DNA of 15,954 bases, from contig VBBE01000116.1 in assembly GCA_005884605.1 (NCBI GenBank), positions 1 through 15,954 on the forward strand. Direction: 5' to 3'. The notes beneath the pieces were generated by a model. It worked only from the letters and a program-made list of their open reading frames with translations, had not been told where the DNA came from and made no database searches. Positions 7,977 to 13,521 of this stretch are shown here, piece by piece; within the stretch, counting starts at the first letter, position 1, and every line of letters starts with the position of its first letter. This DNA is from Candidatus Bathyarchaeota archaeon. GTDB lineage: Archaea > Thermoproteota > Bathyarchaeia > 40CM-2-53-6. A program made the position numbers and the translations under genes.

Positions 7977-9455
7977 TTGGACAACCCGCGGAAAAGGAAG
8001 TCGTCCGCAGATGGGTCTACCCTGACTGGAACAAGTTCAGGTAATTTGGAAGAGATAAGAAAACTGAATGAGAACCTTCCACTGCTCAGCCGACGGGTTA
8101 CGCGACGCCAGGCAATCAGCTCAGTCGCCAAAGCGGCGATGGGTGTAGCGGCCGCAGCTGTCGTCGGTGGCGGTGCTTACGCCGCGTATGTTGCAAGCCA
8201 AGCCGCCACGCAAGCGAGCAAAACCACGACAACGACGAGCTCAACCGCCACGACCTCGTCTGGAGAGCAGCTCAAGTTCGGTCTGGTCTCTTTCAGCCTC
8301 TCCGACCCCGCTCCAGCTGCGTGGAGGGACGGGTGGGTTGCATCTTGCAACGCTCTAGGGGTTCAGCCTCTGGTGTTCGATTATGGTTTCGACGCCTCAA
8401 AGGCTCTGGAGGCTGTAAGAAATTATGCGGCGAGTGGCGTGCAGGCGATATGGGTCCAGGCACCGACAAACGATATTATTCCATCGATAGCGCAGGTCGC
8501 TGAAGAGAACAAAGTGTATGTGGGCTGGATCTGGAACTATCTGCCTAACCAAGAGCCTTGGACTTATGGTTCAGGAAAATACGTACTATTCAACAGAGAT
8601 GTCGATGGGATATTCGACCACAGGGTTCCAGCGCGTGCCGTCTTCCAGTACATGAAAAATGAGGGAAAGGGAAACGGAAAGGCCTTCCTGATTTCGGGCC
8701 GTCAAGGCCAGATTCTGAGCAACGTCAGGGACTACGCGGTGTGGTACGAGTGGACGAAGTTCTACCCTGACGTGGACCTCCGCGGGTTCCTCTATGGCCA
8801 GTGGTCCATCGAACCCGCGATTGACGCAACGAATCAGATGGTCGCAAAGCACGGGAACCCCGACGGTTGTATCGGGGCCAATGACGCGATTGCAATTGGA
8901 ATGGCCCGGGCCTTGGACGCATTCAACGTAAAGGTCCCAACGGCTGGTTCGGATGCTCAGCTCCCTGCGCTGAAGATCATGCTCGAAGGTAAGGGCTTCC
9001 CGATAATCGTCGACGCCGGGTTCAATCTCGCCTACGACGGTGGTGCGTCAGCGGCGATGTTCTACGACGTAGTGAAGGGCTCTTGGTACCCGAAGGACGG
9101 GGAGAGAATCCAGATCTGCGGGATGATAGGTCTGGCGAACGATGTTGACAAGACCAAGGCCCTGCTCGGCGACCTGGTAACACAGTTCCCGTACAAGTGG
9201 TTCAGCGTACAGGACTATCAGGATCAAGTGATAAACAAACCACCGGGTCCATGGAACTGGAAAGCAATGTCAATAGCCAAGGCTGAGGCCGAAGGAATAA
9301 CCTTCGACAGGACAGGAGGTGGAGCCTTCGGGAGCACCGTCTATCCAGTATCCCAGACACCCTTCGGAACCACAGACAAGTTCAATCAGCTGTATGGAGA
9401 CCAGCAGAACAAGACTCCCGCGGACTACTGGGGCAACAGGGCAAACAACGGCTGA
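7977..9455 (+). CDS. Sugar-type ABC substrate-binding protein, Tat-exported and membrane-tethered
   Basis: The 492-residue protein resembles the RbsB/Peripla_BP_4 class that feeds CUT2 importers. After a charged N-terminal extension of about 38 residues come two Arg pairs (39-40 and 43-44, SRRVTRRQA) and a hydrophobic, Ala-rich stretch (about 48-76), consistent with a twin-arginine signal or signal anchor. No lipobox Cys is seen. A Ser/Thr linker (about 81-95) then leads to the binding domain, which begins LKFGLVSFSLSDP and includes AVRNYAASGVQAIWVQAPTND and DGCIGANDAIAIGMARALDA, typical lobe segments. It should capture the solute outside the membrane and deliver it to the permease pair. The TTG start at 7977 is set by the TATA spacing. 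The next gene lies 32 bases downstream in the same operon. Ligand unknown. Confidence 0.82.
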   Translation: MDNPRKRKSSADGSTLTGTSSGNLEEIRKLNENLPLLSRRVTRRQAISSVAKAAMGVAAAAVVGGGAYAAYVASQAATQASKTTTTTSSTATTSSGEQLKFGLVSFSLSDPAPAAWRDGWVASCNALGVQPLVFDYGFDASKALEAVRNYAASGVQAIWVQAPTNDIIPSIAQVAEENKVYVGWIWNYLPNQEPWTYGSGKYVLFNRDVDGIFDHRVPARAVFQYMKNEGKGNGKAFLISGRQGQILSNVRDYAVWYEWTKFYPDVDLRGFLYGQWSIEPAIDATNQMVAKHGNPDGCIGANDAIAIGMARALDAFNVKVPTAGSDAQLPALKIMLEGKGFPIIVDAGFNLAYDGGASAAMFYDVVKGSWYPKDGERIQICGMIGLANDVDKTKALLGDLVTQFPYKWFSVQDYQDQVINKPPGPWNWKAMSIAKAEAEGITFDRTGGGAFGSTVYPVSQTPFGTTDKFNQLYGDQQNKTPADYWGNRANNG

Positions 9456-9487
9456 AGACTGGCGTACGGTGGGCAAGGGGTGAGAGG

Positions 9488-10144
9488 ATGCCTGTCGTGA
9501 TGCCCAAGGGCAAGAAGTGCGCCTTCATATACGACCTGCACGTAGATGGACCCTGCCTCTGGTTCGGCGGAGGTTTTTCAACAAACCCTCTTCCTACCTC
9601 AGTGTCAAGGGGGCAGGAAGAAGGCGTGATGAGGAGGGGAATCGAGGCTCTGCAGAAGGTTCTCGGAGTAACACCGAAAGGATACGCGCAACATTCTCCG
9701 GACGTAAGCCCGCACACACGCGAACTCATCGAGAAGCTAGGAATGGTGCATTCCATGACCAGTATGGCTTCCGAGTTCATGCCATTCAGGATGAGAGTTG
9801 GTGATGTGGTGACGCTAGACGGCCCCATAAAGTGGGGAAGGGAAACTGACGTCGTCGAGATTCCTTGGTGTTGGTACTTGGATGATTGGCCCTATTTCGA
9901 CTACATCTACGGTGTCCAAGCAGGACTTCGGGACCCTGGGCAGGTCTTCGAGACATACAGAGCATACTTTGACTATATGTATGACAATGTTCCCGGGGGA
10001 GTCATGCGTCTGGTGCATCATCCCCAAGTTGTGGGGCACGCACACATAATTCCACACATAGAGGCATTTCTCAAACACATCAAGGCGCTCAAGGACGTAT
10101 GGATCGCCCGCTGCATCGACGTCGCCCAAGCTTTTTCTGACTGA
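9488..10144 (+). CDS. Shortened polysaccharide deacetylase-like protein (CE4/PuuE-type), probably lacking part of the metal site
   Basis: The 218-residue protein matches the ends of the CE4/PuuE-like hydrolase family. The N-terminal CAFIYDLHVDGP (11-22) corresponds to the family FTFDxDxDG strand. MRRGIEALQKVLGVTPKGYAQHSPDVSPHTRELIEKLG (48-85) corresponds to the late-barrel R-x-GI-AL-...-G-RP-GYR-P segment. VEIPWCWYLDDWPYFDY (123-139), RLVHHPQVVG (174-183) and a final HIKALKDVWIARC complete it. Relatives are usually near 290-300 residues. Between SVSRGQ and EEGVMRRG (about residue 42) the barrel stretch that normally carries the HxxxH metal-binding motif is absent. The frame is open throughout, so this looks like an internal in-frame deletion; activity is doubtful. 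ATG at 9488 follows a GGGGTGA Shine-Dalgarno sequence and lies 32 bases after the binding-protein gene. Confidence 0.7.
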   Translation: MPVVMPKGKKCAFIYDLHVDGPCLWFGGGFSTNPLPTSVSRGQEEGVMRRGIEALQKVLGVTPKGYAQHSPDVSPHTRELIEKLGMVHSMTSMASEFMPFRMRVGDVVTLDGPIKWGRETDVVEIPWCWYLDDWPYFDYIYGVQAGLRDPGQVFETYRAYFDYMYDNVPGGVMRLVHHPQVVGHAHIIPHIEAFLKHIKALKDVWIARCIDVAQAFSD

Positions 10145-10162
10145 AGGAACAAGCATCCTTCA
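10142..10162 (+). terminator. 3' hairpin at the end of the binding-protein operon
   Basis: TGAAGGA (10142-10148) and TCCTTCA (10156-10162) form a perfect 7-base-pair stem with a 7-base loop. The first arm starts with the stop codon of the deacetylase-like gene. Position suggests a 3' end or stability structure. Few T residues follow, so a strict terminator role is uncertain. Confidence 0.4.
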
Positions 10163-10261
10163 TGTCTGGTCAGAGAAACTAGCTGGCCCGAATCCTTGAG
10201 TTACTTTCACTTCCCTTGCGTTCCATAGGTGGCATACCAGCCTCTGTGTACTGTAGGGCGC

Positions 10262-10269
10262 TCTTAAGC
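10262..10269 (+). promoter_or_regulatory. Possible TATA box of the decayed small gene
   Basis: CTTAAGCG is centred about 32 bases before the ATG at 10298, similar to the other promoters here. It is a weak match on its own. It supports 10298 as the original start of the remnant gene. Confidence 0.3.
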
Positions 10270-10297
10270 GGGTGTTCACAGCAGGCCGCATTCTGAA

Positions 10298-10490
10298 ATG
10301 GTGTGGTGCGGTGAAGGGTCCATACTGCATGCAAAACCTACCCAACGAGGAAGGAGCTCCTGGAGGTCCTTCCCGAAGGGAGTACAGTACCAGACTTTCG
10401 CACGTGTTCTGGAGTACCTAGAAGCTTCCGGGCAAGATAACTTTCAACAGCTCCAGAATCATGTGGATATCGTCCGGTGTTGGGCTATGA
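10298..10490 (+). pseudogene. Frameshifted remnant of a small hypothetical protein
   Basis: Coherent peptide signal jumps between frames over less than 200 bases. From ATG 10298 the frame reads SILHAKPTQRG. A neighbouring frame gives RKELLEVLPEG. The first frame resumes with VQYQTFARVLEYLEASG. Another shift gives GKITFNSSRIMWISSGVGL and a TGA stop at 10488. Joined, this reads as a plausible small helix-rich protein ending in the GKI-x-F-...-I-x-W pattern common in winged-helix-like small archaeal proteins, as I remember them. Read straight, the first frame continues as an 87-residue ORF to 10561 with an unstructured tail. Function unknown. Decay is favoured, but I cannot exclude sequencing error at the shift points. 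Confidence 0.4.
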
Positions 10491-10670
10491 ATGACTCGTG
10501 TGTTGAACAAGTCGCTCGAAGACCCCAGCGCCCACCCTCACTTCAATGCAATCTTCCATAACAGACATCCTCTGAATCAGTATGATGGACCAAAGGATTG
10601 AGGAACCAGTTACATCGGGCTACCTGAAACCTTAACGGAACCAATCTCCTGCATTTCCGCAGCATCCCAG

Positions 10671-10772
10671 ATGGTTGAGCTAAACAGAGGCTACCTGTCG
10701 GTCCTGTCTTTCACTGTCTTTACGATTGTGCTTAGCATCAGGACGGAAGCGCTCTTCTTACTCCGCAACTAA
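10671..10772 (+). CDS. Doubtful small hydrophobic protein, 33 residues
   Basis: ATG 10671 opens a short frame with a hydrophobic core, GYLSVLSFTVFTIVLSI, flanked by charged residues (MVELNR and RTEALFLLRN), which could span a membrane once. It ends 14 bases before the TTG start of the GNAT gene. A TATA-like CCTTAACG (10630-10637) lies about 37 bases upstream. No family is recognised, and the length allows chance occurrence. It may be only the leader region of the acetyltransferase transcript. Confidence 0.2.
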   Translation: MVELNRGYLSVLSFTVFTIVLSIRTEALFLLRN

Positions 10773-13171
10773 GAGATCGAACACGATTGAGTGATTTCAA
10801 GCTCGGAACCTTCGAATCTGACGATCTGGACCAGATTGTTGCCATTGAGAAGGCCTCGTTTCCGGACCCGTACCCACGAATCGTCTTCGCGTGGTTCAAG
10901 TCGAGGGTCGGGGAAGGGTTCATCGTGGCGCGCAAGGACGGGAGGGTGGTCGGGTACCTGATTTCGGAAGTTTGGAGAGGTCGAGGCCACATCGTGTCGA
11001 TGGCCGTCGCAGCCGATTGCAGGAGGATGGGGATTGGAGAGGCCATGGCGCGAAAATCTATCGACCGCCTTGCTGGAAGAGTCAAACAGGTATACCTGGA
11101 GGTCCGTCCCTCGAATGAGGCGGGCATCCTTCTGTATCACAAACTCTCGTTCGAAGAAACTGGTAAGGTTAGGAAGAAGTACTACCCGGATGGGGAAGAC
11201 GCAATCGAGATGGCGAGGGCAGTCTAAGGTTTGCGTAGCGGCAGCCGCCGGAGCCGCTAATGAAAGGGCCACTATGCTGCTGGTAGCGCCTCCAAACTGC
11301 GGACCGCCGAACGTCTGAACCATCGTGATCTCCCCATTCGCATCCGAACCGATGGAGGGTTGAATGATGAGCTGATTTCCTAGGAATTTGGTGTAGACCG
11401 TCTGACCGGTCTTCTCGTCCAGCCCGTTTAGGATTCCGTCAGGCGTGGAGACGAATACCAGACCACCCGAGATAGTCACGGTGCCTCTGATATTGAAAGG
11501 AAAGAAGTGGGACCAGACGGGCTTTCCAGTGCTCGCATCAAGGGCGTAGAGCGTCGAGTTGTTCTTTTGTTGGAAAGGAGGTACAGCACCCAGGTTAAGG
11601 CCAAGGCTGTTGTACTGTGTCTTCGGACCCACATTTGTGATGACGAACCACCCCGGATTATTCCATGCGTCGGCGAAGACCAGATTCGTTACCGGGTCGA
11701 ATCCAATATCCGATTCGTACCCAGAATTAGGATTCGCCCAGTCAGGCTTCGTTGAGGGGTAGTTGAACCAAGGTTTGGTCATCTGTGCTTTATTCATGGG
11801 ATCAAGGAGATGATTGTTCAGGGTGCGTTTTATCGAAGGTGCGTCGAAGAACCACAGCATCTTTCCCGTCGCCGCGTTCAACTCGTAGAGATACCCGTTC
11901 TTGCAGCCCTTGATTATCGCCTTCTGGGTCTGCCCTCCGATTGTGACGTTGGCGAGCATGACGTTCCATGAGCAGTCCACGTCCCAGAGGTCGTGAGCGG
12001 TGCTCTGGAATCCCCAGACGAATTTGCCGGTTGTTTCGTCGATTGCCATTATCGAATTGGACCAGAGGTTTGGTCCGGGCCTGTATGTGGCATTCCAGTC
12101 CGAACCCACGTTCGCAGTCCCGAAGTAGGTTATCCCTGTCTGCTGGTCGACCGCCCAGGGACCGCCCCAGCTTACCCCCTGCCCCGCGTAGCTCCTGGTT
12201 CCGTTAAAGCCGAAATTGCCCCAATCGCCGTAGAGGATGTCGTGCTGCTGCTGAGCAGAAAGCGTTTTGAGGTCGATTGCTGCCCTGCCGTCGAATATGT
12301 ATGCCCCGACCATGGAGTTTACCGAGTTGATGACCCAGCTGGGATCGCTGCCATCCTGTGGCGGAATTAGGAAAGTGGGACCCCATAACCGGACGGGGGG
12401 CCTGACGTTCACGTTCCATCCCTCCAGGAAACCCCTCGCCTCGCACTGGCAATCTCCGTTGTTTGTACCGATGACCATGATTCCTCGCGTCTCATCGAAC
12501 GCGAAGTTAGGAGGGGAGAATGGGTCGAAGACACCGTAATTTCCAGGTATACTTCCCGGCTTCAATGAACCGAGATCCAGCCATTGGAACTGCTGGACGA
12601 TATCCCCAGTGAGAGCGTTAATCGCGAAGACTTGATAGTCCTGTGCTGTGATCCAGAGTAATGGCTGACCCAAAATCTTTTCTGTGTACAGCATGTTGTC
12701 ATTATGGAAGTGTCCCACAGGGATGCCTGCCTTTGGAGAAAGGATGAAGTTACCAAAGAACTCAGAGCTGTTCACGTTCAGGATGGGGAGGTCCCTGGAC
12801 CATATCGTCGTACCCTTTGCGATGTCTAGGGCGTACACTCGGAAGTAGTTGGTCAGGAAGTAGCCGAGTCCATTGATGATCAGAGGTGTTACGATGACAG
12901 CATTCGGTGCCCCAAAGCCACCCCCGGTCGCTAGGTACTTCGACGGACTAGGTGGTACCGGGAAAATCCATTTCACCTGAAGATTCTGGACGGTCTGTGT
13001 GTTGATGGCGTTCTGCGGGCTGTAGTTGTAGTTGTAAGGGAAGTTCGAGTCCCCGTTCCACTGGTAGTTTGAATTCGCCGCAGCGGTGACCTTCACCGTG
13101 AGAAACGAAGATATGAGGAGGAGAGTTAGTAAGAGTAGCGTACCGAAGAATTTACCGACTTTTGTCGGCAA
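10769..13171 (-). CDS. PQQ-dependent methanol/ethanol-type dehydrogenase, secreted; open frame runs past the conserved end
   Basis: This is an eight-bladed quinoprotein beta-propeller. A signal peptide or anchor (about 5-31) precedes repeated W-docking motifs, for example VYALDIAKGTTIW, IMAIDETTGKFVW, LYELNAATGKMLW and LYALDASTGKPVW. SDWNATYRPGPNLWSNSI followed by FQSTAHDLWDVDCSW matches the methanol/ethanol dehydrogenase active-site region. The catalytic Asp is expected at 397; Asp399 sits at the lanthanide-coordinating position (D-x-D). It would oxidise an alcohol outside the cell if PQQ is available. Homology to the paralogue at 13522 ends near residue 645 (about 11235). The remaining roughly 155 residues are antisense to the GNAT gene and look spurious, and the paralogue's Ser/Thr stalk and membrane anchor are missing. 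TTG 13171 starts the gene. A true end near 11230 is likely. Confidence 0.82.
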   Translation of the reverse strand: MPTKVGKFFGTLLLLTLLLISSFLTVKVTAAANSNYQWNGDSNFPYNYNYSPQNAINTQTVQNLQVKWIFPVPPSPSKYLATGGGFGAPNAVIVTPLIINGLGYFLTNYFRVYALDIAKGTTIWSRDLPILNVNSSEFFGNFILSPKAGIPVGHFHNDNMLYTEKILGQPLLWITAQDYQVFAINALTGDIVQQFQWLDLGSLKPGSIPGNYGVFDPFSPPNFAFDETRGIMVIGTNNGDCQCEARGFLEGWNVNVRPPVRLWGPTFLIPPQDGSDPSWVINSVNSMVGAYIFDGRAAIDLKTLSAQQQHDILYGDWGNFGFNGTRSYAGQGVSWGGPWAVDQQTGITYFGTANVGSDWNATYRPGPNLWSNSIMAIDETTGKFVWGFQSTAHDLWDVDCSWNVMLANVTIGGQTQKAIIKGCKNGYLYELNAATGKMLWFFDAPSIKRTLNNHLLDPMNKAQMTKPWFNYPSTKPDWANPNSGYESDIGFDPVTNLVFADAWNNPGWFVITNVGPKTQYNSLGLNLGAVPPFQQKNNSTLYALDASTGKPVWSHFFPFNIRGTVTISGGLVFVSTPDGILNGLDEKTGQTVYTKFLGNQLIIQPSIGSDANGEITMVQTFGGPQFGGATSSIVALSLAAPAAAATQTLDCPRHLDCVFPIRVVLLPNLTSFFEREFVIQKDARLIRGTDLQVYLFDSSSKAVDRFSRHGLSNPHPPAIGCDGHRHDVASTSPNFRNQVPDHPPVLARHDEPFPDPRLEPREDDSWVRVRKRGLLNGNNLVQIVRFEGSELEITQSCSIS
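10787..11227 (+). CDS. RimI-like GNAT N-acetyltransferase
   Basis: The 146-residue protein is a compact GNAT enzyme of the RimI/archaeal N-terminal acetyltransferase type, transferring acetyl from acetyl-CoA to protein alpha-amino groups in the cytoplasm. It shows GHIVSMAVAADCRRMGIG (67-84), with the acetyl-CoA pyrophosphate loop R79-R80-M-G-I-G84. It also has LEVRPSNEAGILLYHKLSF (104-122) and the RimI hallmark YYPDGEDAIEM (132-142). The TTG start at 10787 gives MSDFKLGTF, the usual N-terminus length. Its stop at 11225-11227 meets the point where homology of the oppositely transcribed quinoprotein ends. The quinoprotein reading frame continues antisense through this whole gene. The conserved motifs make this strand the real coding one. 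Confidence 0.88.
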   Translation: MSDFKLGTFESDDLDQIVAIEKASFPDPYPRIVFAWFKSRVGEGFIVARKDGRVVGYLISEVWRGRGHIVSMAVAADCRRMGIGEAMARKSIDRLAGRVKQVYLEVRPSNEAGILLYHKLSFEETGKVRKKYYPDGEDAIEMARAV

Positions 13172-13204
13172 TTTTTATTCAGCCTCATTCAAGCGGTGCT
13201 TGAG

Positions 13205-13212
13205 CTTTTAAC
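13205..13212 (-). promoter_or_regulatory. TATA box of the minus-strand quinoprotein gene
   Basis: Read on the minus strand, GTTAAAAG lies 33 bases before the TTG at 13171, so the transcript should begin about 10 bases before the start codon. No clear Shine-Dalgarno sequence precedes that TTG. Confidence 0.5.
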
Positions 13213-13445
13213 CCTTTGCAGCAAGGTTCGAACAGGTCTCCGCGCCCTGGCAGGCGTGAATCCCTTCTCGGCAATCTAGCCGATAAGAACTCTCGTGATG
13301 GATGACGGAGTTACTCGCGGCATTTCACCGTGCATGGGTTCATTGCTCCTCCGTCGTGGCTAGTCCTCGACGACGGGGGATTTGAAACGGGGGCCCATAT
13401 GGCTGCTTGGAATCTATTTTTACGGGTTCCTCATTCCACATCAAG

Positions 13446-13501
13446 TCCGACAGAGTGTGCAGAGAATTTGAACCAACCTACGTTGGCTCAAATCCGACAG
13501 A
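13446..13501. repeat. Direct repeats flanking the palindrome
   Basis: TCCGACAGA occurs twice in direct orientation, at 13446-13454 and 13493-13501, spaced 47 bases apart and flanking the near-palindrome. The second copy lies 12 bases upstream of the TATA box. They could be half-sites of an additional regulator or a footprint of duplication. Confidence 0.4.
13466..13493. promoter_or_regulatory. Near-perfect 28-base palindrome, candidate operator
   Basis: ATTTGAACCAAC (13466-13477) and GTTGGCTCAAAT (13482-13493) are inverted copies with one mismatch and a 4-base spacer CTAC. The element sits about 20 bases upstream of the TATA box of the plus-strand quinoprotein gene, where archaeal activators commonly bind. 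Because it lies upstream of the TATA box it is unlikely to be transcribed from that promoter as an RNA hairpin. The regulator is unknown. Confidence 0.5.
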
Positions 13502-13513
13502 AACTTGTCAAGG

Positions 13514-13521
13514 CATAAATA
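13514..13521 (+). promoter_or_regulatory. TATA box of the plus-strand quinoprotein gene
   Basis: CATAAATA directly abuts the ATG at 13522. Transcription is expected about 25-28 bases after its centre, near 13543-13546, which is inside the annotated frame. If this is the working promoter, translation would start at the in-frame TTG at 13549, giving a near-leaderless transcript and MKFFSKSEKLL as the N-terminus. Confidence 0.5.

Larger units (their letters stand above)
10145..10786. other. Gene-poor stretch with decayed coding remnants
   Basis: This 642-base region has no intact conserved gene that I recognise. It holds the operon-end hairpin, a frameshifted remnant of a small conserved protein (10298-10490) and a doubtful 33-residue hydrophobic ORF (10671-10772). 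I see nothing definable in 10163-10261 or 10491-10629. Confidence 0.5.
13172..13521. other. Divergent promoter region between the two quinoprotein genes
   Basis: This 350-base region has no convincing gene. It contains a TATA box for each flanking gene and several dyads: GTTCGAAC (13226-13233), CGCC/GGCG (13243-13256), TCGGC/GCCGA (13268-13283), CCGTCGT/ACGACGG (13351-13357 and 13370-13376), and the much stronger 12-base-arm near-palindrome at 13466-13493. The shorter ones may be chance. The region is probably a shared regulatory zone. Confidence 0.55.

Noticed and set aside
10769..11227. The C-terminal 150 or so residues of the minus-strand quinoprotein frame as a real extra domain
   Set aside because: They are antisense to a GNAT gene with full acetyl-CoA motifs, have an Arg/Pro/His-rich shadow-frame composition, and have no counterpart in the paralogue.
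13221..13262. tRNA-like GGTTCGAA T-loop sequence in the divergent promoter region
   Set aside because: The flanking bases do not form a T-stem, and no anticodon or acceptor stem fits on either strand.
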